21,028 bases of DNA, taken from positions 1-21,028 of IMG/VR virus record IMGVR_UViG_3300035664_000103. One strand, written 5' to 3'. This DNA is from a virus. Each line of letters begins with the position of its first letter. The stretch's first letter is position 1. Shown here one piece after another: positions 7,820-12,915 of this stretch. The position numbers and the translations under genes are program-made. Under the pieces are notes generated by a model. The model saw only the letters and a list, made by a program, of their open reading frames with translations. It had not been told where the DNA came from and did no database searches.

Positions 7820-7899
7820 TGCGACTGCTTGCCGAGCGGCGTAGGTTGCTCTGCGAGCTGGCCCACATGGAAAACCGACGACCACTCCCCGACAAATAG
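7708..7899 (+). CDS. Small phage protein (63 aa), unknown function
   Basis: The start ATG 7708 is supported by GGAGG at 7698-7702 with a 5-base spacer; a GTG at 7696 is in frame but lies inside that ribosome-binding site. The product is a short helical protein (TENDIVRIEHRARRFQ; LAADVMRLLAERRRLLCELAHME) with a possible coiled-coil C-terminus. It overlaps the last 112 bases of the DUF1599-like gene in another frame. It is the last rightward gene before the stem-loop at 7931-7962 and the leftward integrase. Function is unknown. Confidence 0.6.
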   Translation: MPELQPLTENDIVRIEHRARRFQGAWTGTSGTLAADVMRLLAERRRLLCELAHMENRRPLPDK

Positions 7900-7930
7900 G
7901 CTGGCGTTTTCATCCTTTCCGCCGCCCGCG

Positions 7931-7962
7931 CCGCCCTAGCCGTTCCTCCCCGGCTGGGGCGG
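7931..7962 (+). terminator. Strong stem-loop, likely transcription terminator after the late/tail operon
   Basis: CCGCCCTAGCCG (7931-7942) pairs with CGGCTGGGGCGG (7951-7962) through 12 base pairs with one T-G wobble and an 8-base loop. It is followed by TTGCGTTTC, which is only moderately T-rich. It lies between convergent genes, the rightward operon ending at 7899 and the leftward integrase ending at 8089, exactly where a terminator is expected. A near-repeat GCGTTTTCATC (7904-7914) / GCGTTTCATC (7965-7974) flanks it, so an attachment-site role cannot be excluded. Confidence 0.6.
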
Positions 7963-7969
7963 TTGCGTT

Positions 7970-8065
7970 TCATCGCCAGCCGTACCACCAACGCAGCACC
8001 GCTACGGCTGCAGTCATGATCAAGCCGACGACCAGGCGGTTGGCGAGCCAGCGGGTGTCTCTCAT
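7970..8065 (-). CDS. Possible 31-aa membrane peptide downstream of integrase
   Basis: On the minus strand, ATG at 8063-8065 opens a 31-codon frame to a TGA at 7970-7972. The peptide starts MRDTRWLANR and continues with one hydrophobic helix (LVVGLIMTAAVAVLRWW), ending YGWR. It would be a single-span membrane peptide with a basic N-terminus, and it follows the integrase stop by 23 bases on the same strand. No Shine-Dalgarno sequence precedes the ATG, so this is weak. It may be only a chance frame in an otherwise empty 190-base gap. Confidence 0.22.
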   Translation of the reverse strand: MRDTRWLANRLVVGLIMTAAVAVLRWWYGWR

Positions 8066-8088
8066 GGCAGGGAGTCTATCCAGGGGGC

Positions 8089-9000
8089 TCAGGCAGCGTC
8101 TTCTGGCACGAACTCGGCATCCGGGCCTCCGAGCTCGGGCAGGCGGCTTACGGCCGTCTCCGTGGGCCTCACGATACTGGGATCGAGGTAGACCGCCGTT
8201 GTCCGTGGATTGGAGTGCCCGAGGTGCTCGCTTGCATTGCCCCCTGCCGCGGCGAGGTACGAGGCCGACGACTTGCGGATCGAATGCAGGCCCCTCACAT
8301 GAACGCCAGCCCGCTTGCGGATGAGGTTCCACGCCGCGTACAGCGAATGCAGCTGCCCTGGGTACCGCCAGACCAGATCGCCGGGTGCACTGCGGTGCTC
8401 CCTGAGTTCGTCGGCGAGGCTCTGGCTGATAGCCCGCACGATGTCGCGGCTACGGCCCTTGCGAGTCTCAGCCAGGAACGTGATCTGCCGGCCATCCAGA
8501 TCGACCTCGGACCACCGAAGGGCCACCAGGGCCCCGCGTCGCTCGCCGGTCTCAAAGGCCACCCTGATCAGCGTTCGCCAGAACCACGCCACTGGGATCT
8601 GGCCGTACATCCGTTTCTTCCCGGTCGTGGCCGCGTGCATCATCGCCTGGAGCCCGTCGACCGTTGCGGCCTTTGGCGTGTGGTGCACGAGCCGCGTGCG
8701 TGGCAGGCTCGGGAACTGCTCCACGAGCCGCTTTTTGGCCGCGAACGACCATAGGGCACTGATCTGGGCCTTGTCCTTGGCGACTGTGTTGGCCGAGATC
8801 GTCTTGCCACCCCGCTTTTTTGCGTGGCTCCTGCTCTGAAGGAACCTCGCCACCTCGAGGTCGTCAAAATCGGAAGTCAGCGGCTCCCTTCCAAGGAACC
8901 GTTCCCAGTGGTCGATGGTGTTCTGGTAGATCACGATGCTACGCGGCGTCAGTTGGTGCAGCGGCGCGTATCGATTTAGCAGTAGCTCTCTGACAGTCAT
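8089..9000 (-). CDS. int: Tyrosine recombinase (phage integrase)
   Basis: A 303-residue, complete tyrosine recombinase. Residues 1-100 form the SAM-like core-binding domain (TPRSIVIYQNTIDHWERFLG...ISANTVAKDKAQISALWSFAAKK). The catalytic domain shows R154 (ETGERRGALVALRW), the beta-turn K181 (ETRKGRSRDI), H239-x-x-R242 (LHSIRKSSA), H262 (EHLGHSNPRTT) and the nucleophile Y271 (TAVYLDP). The catalytic set is complete, so the enzyme should integrate and excise the phage by strand exchange between attP and attB. There is no long arm-binding N-terminal domain, so it is of the shorter type. The minus-strand start ATG (8998-9000) has an AAGGGAG upstream. It is transcribed against the flanking operons and diverges from the helix-turn-helix gene at 9189, a likely partner in directionality control. 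Confidence 0.95.
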   Translation of the reverse strand: MTVRELLLNRYAPLHQLTPRSIVIYQNTIDHWERFLGREPLTSDFDDLEVARFLQSRSHAKKRGGKTISANTVAKDKAQISALWSFAAKKRLVEQFPSLPRTRLVHHTPKAATVDGLQAMMHAATTGKKRMYGQIPVAWFWRTLIRVAFETGERRGALVALRWSEVDLDGRQITFLAETRKGRSRDIVRAISQSLADELREHRSAPGDLVWRYPGQLHSLYAAWNLIRKRAGVHVRGLHSIRKSSASYLAAAGGNASEHLGHSNPRTTAVYLDPSIVRPTETAVSRLPELGGPDAEFVPEDAA

Positions 9001-9092
9001 GGCGCTCCCTTTCGTGGTGGGTCGCCTCCATGCGATTTCCGTCCTAGACGATCCTCCCGCACGGCCACCCAGAGCAGCAGGTTAGCATCGGT

Positions 9093-9104
9093 GTACAGTT
9101 GTAC
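9093..9104. promoter_or_regulatory. Palindrome between int and the HTH gene, candidate operator
   Basis: GTACA-GT-TGTAC is a perfect 12-base inverted repeat in the 188-base gap between the divergent integrase and helix-turn-helix genes. A further half-like GTAC occurs downstream near 9145 and 9174. Its place in a divergent regulatory region suggests an operator or recombination-directionality site. No clear -35/-10 pair was seen next to it. Confidence 0.3.
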
Positions 9105-9188
9105 TCCCATGCCCTCCGCTCCAACTCGGCCGGTTTTGAACTGTACGCAGAGTTGCGTTCAGATTCCGAGCCGGTACGCTTCCGGGGT

Positions 9189-9431
9189 ATGGTCGCTGTG
9201 GAATACGACACCATCGTTGACGAGCACGGCGTGCCCTGGATCGGGGGGCACGACGCCGCACGCCATTTGGGCGTGACCACGAACTACCTGCGGTTGCTCG
9301 CCAGGACTGGAAAGCTCACGCAAAAAGAGCTTGGGCCTCGCGTTCACGTGTACGTGTTCGACGAGATCGAGGCGATGTCTCGAGCCCCGGCCCAAACAGG
9401 CCGAAAGCGCTCTCGCAAAAACGCCAAGTAG
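9189..9431 (+). CDS. MerR/excisionase-type helix-turn-helix protein
   Basis: An 80-residue protein read from ATG 9189. The core GHDAARHLGVTTNYLRLLARTGKL followed by a short wing (ELGPRVHVYVFDEIEAMSR) fits the small MerR-like winged-helix fold used by excisionases and phage regulators. The tail is basic (TGRKRSRKNAK). A longer reading from TTG 9099 would add 30 residues, but this stretch runs through the presumed operator and lacks typical coding character, so the ATG is preferred even though its ribosome-binding site is weak. It diverges from the integrase gene, which suggests a role as recombination directionality factor or as regulator of int and the early operon. No CI-like repressor is visible nearby, so this may be the only regulator in the switch region. 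Confidence 0.7.
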   Translation: MVAVEYDTIVDEHGVPWIGGHDAARHLGVTTNYLRLLARTGKLTQKELGPRVHVYVFDEIEAMSRAPAQTGRKRSRKNAK

Positions 9432-9482
9432 GCCCCTCTGGCCCTTGGTTTCTAGGCGTTTCGTGATTTTTCACGCGCCCCC

Positions 9483-9512
9483 TTGACGGGTTTTCCCGTT
9501 ATCGGTTATCTT
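9483..9512 (+). promoter_or_regulatory. Candidate early promoter, TTGACG - 18 bp - TATCTT
   Basis: TTGACG (9483-9488) and TATCTT (9507-9512) are separated by 18 bases, close to a sigma-70-type promoter. The perfect inverted repeat ACGGG-TTTT-CCCGT (9486-9499) overlaps the -35 and spacer, which would suit a repressor operator. The orientation fits transcription of the early operon starting at 9710. Confidence 0.45.
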
Positions 9513-9630
9513 CCGCCCCGTTGTTCCGAAAGCGGTTTTTCGCTGCGTGGACCAACGTCCAGTGCGGGCCCGGTTTTGTCCGGTCTTCATGCTGGTTGTT
9601 CGGGGTGGACACTTCATTTTTTTGCGCCGC

Positions 9631-9658
9631 TTGCAACCGGTGCTAGCTGGCATATCTT
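9631..9658 (+). promoter_or_regulatory. Second candidate promoter, TTGCAA - 16 bp - TATCTT
   Basis: TTGCAA (9631-9636) and TATCTT (9653-9658) are 16 bases apart, and the -10 hexamer is the same as in the upstream candidate. It would start transcription about 45 bases before the ATG at 9710. The spacing is slightly short, so this is a weaker call. Confidence 0.3.
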
Positions 9659-9709
9659 GCCCAGACAGAACTGAACAAGCGTACACCAACCCATTGGGAG
9701 GAGACGGCA

Positions 9710-10018
9710 ATGGACGCTCACGACAACGAGTACGGCGGTGCGGTGGCTGGAATGTCCGAGGTCTACGGCGTGGTCCCCACGCCGCCGATCTGCGTGTCGG
9801 TGGGTTCCCGCCGCATCCCGGTCTGGAACGTGGGGGCAGTGGTCACGTGGACCGATGCCGAGGGCCGGCACCGGCACGGCAACGTGGTCGGCGTGACCTA
9901 TCTCCCCGGCGATTCGCGGGACGCCGATGACCGCGTCTACGCGATCCAGACGCGCGACCCGGTGACCCTTCGGCGCGAGTACGTCGACCTCGACCACACC
10001 GCACTCTGCGAGTGGTGA
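9710..10018 (+). CDS. First early-operon protein, unknown function (102 aa)
   Basis: ATG 9710 follows an excellent GGGAGGAG site. The product has a central beta-rich segment: RRIPVWNVGAVVTWTDAEG, then HRHGNVVGVTYLP and DRVYAIQTRDPVTLRREYVDL. This looks like a small KOW/SH3-like barrel, but I do not recognise a family. As the first gene after the candidate early promoters it would be expressed first on induction or infection, a common place for host-takeover or regulatory proteins. No signal peptide or transmembrane segment is seen. Confidence 0.7.
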   Translation: MDAHDNEYGGAVAGMSEVYGVVPTPPICVSVGSRRIPVWNVGAVVTWTDAEGRHRHGNVVGVTYLPGDSRDADDRVYAIQTRDPVTLRREYVDLDHTALCEW

Positions 10019-10170
10019 TCCGGCCGGTTTCGAACCAAGGACCGCCAACGGCTGGAGGCCGTGACGCGGAAGGAGTCGAGCGGAGCTCGAGCAGCAAGGA
10101 CGCACCAACTACCCGCCGAGCAGGACGCAGAGCGGGCCTTTTTCCACATTCCAGAACGCGGGAGGACGAC
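10019..10170 (+). other. 152-base gap with a weak terminator/attenuator-like stem
   Basis: No accepted gene lies here. CCCGC (10112-10116) can pair with GCGGG (10132-10136) across a 15-base loop and is followed by CCTTTTT, resembling a weak intrinsic terminator or attenuator inside the early operon. An 8-base palindrome GCTCGAGC lies at 10085-10092. An in-frame extension of the next gene up to 10012 is possible but lacks a ribosome-binding site. Confidence 0.3.
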
Positions 10171-10977
10171 GTGACGACAGCACTGACGACGACGGAACCG
10201 AGGGGCCTGACGCTCCACACGGTCGACGAGGCGATGCGATTCGGAAAGATGCTGGCTGCCAGCCAGTTCGCTCCCAAAGATTTTGCAAACAAGCCGGAAA
10301 GCTGCATTCTGGCGATCCAGCACGGGGCAGAGATCGGCCTCGGGCCGATGCAGAGCATCCAGAGCATTGCCTGCATCAACGGCAGGCCCGCGGTGTGGGG
10401 CGATGCCGCCCTGGCCCTCGTCATGGGATCGGCCGTCTGCGAGTACGTCCGCGAGCGTGTCGAGGGCGACAACGACCAGGCCGTGGCGATCTGCGAGGCC
10501 AAGCGGCGTGGCTACCCCTCGGCCACGACCGTGCAGTTCTCGGTGGCCGATGCCAAGCGGGCCGGGCTGTGGGGCAAGTCGGGCCCGTGGACGCAGTACC
10601 CGCGGCGGATGCTCCAGCTGCGGGCCCGAGGGTTTGCCCTCCGCGATGCGTTCCCTGACGTTCTCAAGGGCCTCGTGACGGCTGAGGAGGCACAGGACTA
10701 CCCGCAGGCCTCGCCGCCCGCAGAGGCCCCTGCCCCGGCCCCCCGGATCGAGCAGAAGCCGGTGGCCAACGACGACCGCATGGGCAAGGCCAGGTTGGCG
10801 ATCAACGCGGCGAAGAACACCCAGCAGCTGAACCAGATCGTGACCGCGATCTACGAGCGGCAGGCCGAGGGCGTCTTCACCAGTGCCAACGTCGACGAGT
10901 TGCTGGCCCTGGCTGACGGCAAGGCCGAACTGCTCCGCGGCGACGCCTACGAGGGGGACACCGATGCCGCGGAGTGA
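10171..10977 (+). CDS. recT: RecT-family single-strand annealing protein
   Basis: A 268-residue protein from GTG 10171, preceded by GGGAGGAC. Residues 15-175 match the RecT-type phage recombinases with the sequence style 'GxExGLxPMQxxQxIxxINGRPxxxGDAxLALV': here GAEIGLGPMQSIQSIACING at 52-71 and GRPAVWGDAALALV at 71-84, then FSVADAKRAGLWGKSGPWTQ and YPRRMLQLRARGFALRDAFP (143-162). The C-terminal 90 residues are a proline/alanine-rich linker (PPAEAPAPAPR) and a small helical tail, possibly for binding a partner such as a single-strand binding protein. These proteins anneal complementary single strands during phage recombination and concatemer repair. No exonuclease partner gene is recognised next to it, but RusA lies downstream at 19972. 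The next gene overlaps its end by 14 bases. Confidence 0.8.
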   Translation: MTTALTTTEPRGLTLHTVDEAMRFGKMLAASQFAPKDFANKPESCILAIQHGAEIGLGPMQSIQSIACINGRPAVWGDAALALVMGSAVCEYVRERVEGDNDQAVAICEAKRRGYPSATTVQFSVADAKRAGLWGKSGPWTQYPRRMLQLRARGFALRDAFPDVLKGLVTAEEAQDYPQASPPAEAPAPAPRIEQKPVANDDRMGKARLAINAAKNTQQLNQIVTAIYERQAEGVFTSANVDELLALADGKAELLRGDAYEGDTDAAE

Positions 10978-11338
10978 AGACCAGGACCGAGGCCAGTACC
11001 GGCCCGAAACCGATCCTGCCTGCGGCCCGTGGCGGCATTACCTCGAGGACCAGGCCGAGAAGGACCGCAAGGCTCGGATCATGTCCGACGAGGACTGCTC
11101 CTGCTACGCACACGAACGGCACTGGGAATCGCTGGAGTTGCGACAGATCGCCGCAGCGGGTGGGCCGGTCGACGCGTTGCTCGTCAAGGCGTTCTACGCG
11201 GGCCGGGCCAGTGCAAACCGCGAGCGGCCACACGCTCGCCGGATGGTTACCGACGCTCTGAATGCGTGTCACATCCAGTACCAGCGGGCAGCAGCGAAGG
11301 CGTTTCACACGATCATGCAGAACTGGGGGGGCGAATGA
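10964..11338 (+). CDS. Early phage protein of unknown function (124 aa)
   Basis: The start ATG 10964 lies inside the end of the RecT-like gene and follows GAGGGGGA, a usable ribosome-binding site. The N-terminal half is very polar (PRSEDQDRGQYRPETDP). The middle is helical and charged (YLEDQAEKDRKARIMSDEDC), with CSC and a possible helix bundle at the C-terminus (ARRMVTDALNACHIQYQRAAAKAF). No family is recognised. It is part of the tightly overlapping early operon and ends in an ATGA overlap with the next gene. Confidence 0.65.
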   Translation: MPRSEDQDRGQYRPETDPACGPWRHYLEDQAEKDRKARIMSDEDCSCYAHERHWESLELRQIAAAGGPVDALLVKAFYAGRASANRERPHARRMVTDALNACHIQYQRAAAKAFHTIMQNWGGE

Positions 11339-11571
11339 TTCCAGACGGCTGGCACTACGTGCCGCACGGTGCTCGCGAGCCGGTGCAGACGGTCGCGCCG
11401 CTGATCGGCGGCTACGACGACGGCAGCAGCGTCGACATTGGATCGTGCGAAGAACTGTCGGATCACCTCGAGGTGCCCGGCAAGGAGCACGTGCACTACT
11501 ACGCTCTTGAGCGTCGTGGCCACACGTGGGTGTACGTCTTCGTCCTGTCGGAGCGGAGGGCCGTGGCATGA
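11335..11571 (+). CDS. Small early phage protein (78 aa), unknown function
   Basis: ATG 11335 overlaps the preceding stop by 4 bases. GGGGGG lies just upstream and can serve as a Shine-Dalgarno sequence. The product contains WHYVPHGAREPVQTVAPLI and a C-terminal pair of beta strands (HVHYYALERRGHTWVYVFVLSER), suggesting a small alpha/beta protein. It has no recognised motif. It ends in an ATGA overlap with the following gene, which keeps the operon continuous. Confidence 0.65.
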   Translation: MIPDGWHYVPHGAREPVQTVAPLIGGYDDGSSVDIGSCEELSDHLEVPGKEHVHYYALERRGHTWVYVFVLSERRAVA

Positions 11572-11894
11572 CCACATTCAAAGGCCAGACCTACCTCGAC
11601 CTCGACGCTGGCGAGCGTGCCCGCGACGCCGGCCTGGCGTCGGTCGGAGGATCCGACTGGATCGAGCGTGCCGCGGCCGTCGTGGTTCGCGAGCTCGCCG
11701 GCCAGGAGGTGCTTGCCGAGTCGTTCCGCGTCGTCTGCGAGCGGCACGGGATCGGCCCGGAACACCACAACGGCTGGGGTGCGTTGACGATGGCGCTTGC
11801 CAGGGCAGGCACGATCACTGAGACGGGGCGGCTGGAGAAGAGCCGGGCCGTGAAGAGTCATGCACGGCGGCAGATGGTGTGGAGGGTGGCGTGA
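11568..11894 (+). CDS. Early phage protein with HHNxWGA motif (108 aa)
   Basis: Read from ATG 11568 (ATGA overlap). The C-terminal half, ERHGIGPEHHNGWGALTMAL then ARAGTITETGRLEKSRAVKS and HARRQMVWRVA, carries a pattern frequent in small phage proteins near replication genes ('HHNAWGA...G.I..TG.....SHAR...VW'). The predicted helices and short beta hairpin suggest a winged-helix fold. The biochemical role of that group is not established to my knowledge; DNA binding is a plausible guess. It is the last gene before the compositionally different ParB-like gene. Confidence 0.65.
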   Translation: MTTFKGQTYLDLDAGERARDAGLASVGGSDWIERAAAVVVRELAGQEVLAESFRVVCERHGIGPEHHNGWGALTMALARAGTITETGRLEKSRAVKSHARRQMVWRVA

Positions 11895-11959
11895 GGGGCG
11901 GCTGCGGCAAGGTGCTGCTGGCCAATGGTGGTGGAACGATTTCACGATTGGAGGATGCG

Positions 11960-12826
11960 ATGACATCAGAAGTTTTGAACGGGCACCACAACGGGCACAT
12001 CAACTTGGAGGAGCGAACCCCCAATGGGGTGTCCAAAGTCAGTCGCTACAAGTGGAAGTCAAATGATGACAAGGGAGAGTTTTCTTGGGTTCACAAGGCT
12101 GCGCTGAGCGTTGACTTTGCTTATCAGCGCGACGCCAATCACACCAAAGTTCTGGAGATCACAAAAGACTGGTCTTGGATGGGATGCGGAGTCATTCTCG
12201 TAGTTCGTAGGCCAGACGGGCTTCTTTACGTCATTGATGGTCAGCATCGTGTGTCTGCTGCGATGAAGAGAGATGACATCACGGACCTTCCATGCATGAT
12301 CTTCGACGTGTCGAAAGTTTGTGACGAGGCCAAGGGATTTCTCAACGCAAACACGCTCCGAAAGCCTGTTCCGGCAGTTGCTAAGTTTCGCGCAATGGTT
12401 GTGTCTGGAGATCGCCGGGCGCTCGATGTTCAAGAGGTTCTTGATGAGCTCGGGATGGTCATTGGAAAGAACGGCACACCTCGGATTTTTGGTTCGATTG
12501 CGTGGGCAGTCAAAGCAGCCGGTCAAGACGTTTCGTCGTTTAGGAAAACCATGTTCGCCGCCAAAGACCTCTGCGGCGATTCCGGGGCGATGGCGGAGTA
12601 TCTTTGTCGCGGGTTGTTCGAGCTGCAAAGGCGACACGGAGCGCTTGACGACGTCAAGTTTGTCAAGCGGATGATGTCCGTGGGATGGGAGGCAATTGTC
12701 AATGACATTCATGCGGCATGCGTCTACTTCAAGAAAGGCGGTGAACGCACGTTTATGGCCGGCATCATCAACGCAGTGAACAGAGGATTGAGAAATCGGT
12801 TCTACGACGATTCTCCGGCAAGCTGA
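11960..12826 (+). CDS. ParB/DGQHR-domain protein, AT-richer than its neighbours
   Basis: A 288-residue protein from ATG 11960, chosen because GGAGG (11950-11954) lies 5 bases upstream; an ATG at 11879 is in frame but overlaps the previous gene. Residues 50-117 form a ParB-like/sulfiredoxin-like domain: AYQRD (54-58), WSWMGCGVILVVRRPDGLLY and the key V91-I-D-G-Q-H-R97 motif followed by SAAMKRDDITDLPCMIFDV. The motif is typical of ParB-N/DGQHR proteins, some of which bind nucleotides or act as nucleases. The C-terminal 160 residues are helical without a recognised HTH. The coding sequence is clearly lower in GC and uses more A/T-ending codons than flanking genes, so it looks recently acquired. 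There is no ParA partner here, so plasmid-style partition is not supported; a regulatory or accessory (moron-type) role is more likely. Confidence 0.75.
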   Translation: MTSEVLNGHHNGHINLEERTPNGVSKVSRYKWKSNDDKGEFSWVHKAALSVDFAYQRDANHTKVLEITKDWSWMGCGVILVVRRPDGLLYVIDGQHRVSAAMKRDDITDLPCMIFDVSKVCDEAKGFLNANTLRKPVPAVAKFRAMVVSGDRRALDVQEVLDELGMVIGKNGTPRIFGSIAWAVKAAGQDVSSFRKTMFAAKDLCGDSGAMAEYLCRGLFELQRRHGALDDVKFVKRMMSVGWEAIVNDIHAACVYFKKGGERTFMAGIINAVNRGLRNRFYDDSPAS

Positions 12827-12853
12827 CTTTCGCCGCCCCCGTGATAGGCACGA

Positions 12854-12871
12854 CGCCGCTTCGACGCGGCG
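12854..12871 (+). other. Stem-loop before the replication initiator gene
   Basis: CGCCGC (12854-12859) and GCGGCG (12866-12871) form a 6-base-pair stem with loop TTCGAC, in the 89-base gap between the ParB-like gene and the initiator. It is followed by GGGG but not by a T run, so it is not a typical terminator. It might affect translation or mRNA processing of the initiator message. Confidence 0.35.
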
Positions 12872-12915
12872 GGGCGGATTGGATCGGTGAAGGATCGAGT
12901 AGACGGGGGGCACGG

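Larger units (their letters stand above)
9432..9709 (+). other. Regulatory non-coding region before the early operon
   Basis: No convincing gene lies in these 278 bases. They hold two candidate promoters (9483-9512 and 9631-9658) and three 14-base inverted repeats with T-rich loops: 9462-9475 (CGTGA-TTTT-TCACG), 9486-9499 (ACGGG-TTTT-CCCGT) and 9531-9544 (AGCG-GTTTTT-CGCT). The second repeat sits between the -35 and -10 of the first promoter. The region ends in a strong GGGAGGAG ribosome-binding site before the ATG at 9710. It is the likely early-operon control region. Confidence 0.6.

Noticed and set aside
9099-9188. TTG-initiated 30-residue extension of the HTH protein
   Set aside because: It overlaps the palindrome in the divergent gap, has no ribosome-binding site and no coding character.
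10020-10045. T-arm-like word GGTTTCGAACC suggesting a tRNA
   Set aside because: No matching acceptor stem or anticodon arm was found on either strand at the correct distance.
10012-10170. N-terminal extension of the RecT-like protein from 10012
   Set aside because: GTG 10171 has a good GGGAGG site and begins where family similarity begins. The extension is Arg/Ser-rich and crosses a terminator-like stem.
12059-12913. Minus-strand open frame (284 codons) opposite the ParB-like gene
   Set aside because: The plus-strand frame carries the DGQHR domain and a ribosome-binding site. The minus product has no recognisable feature.
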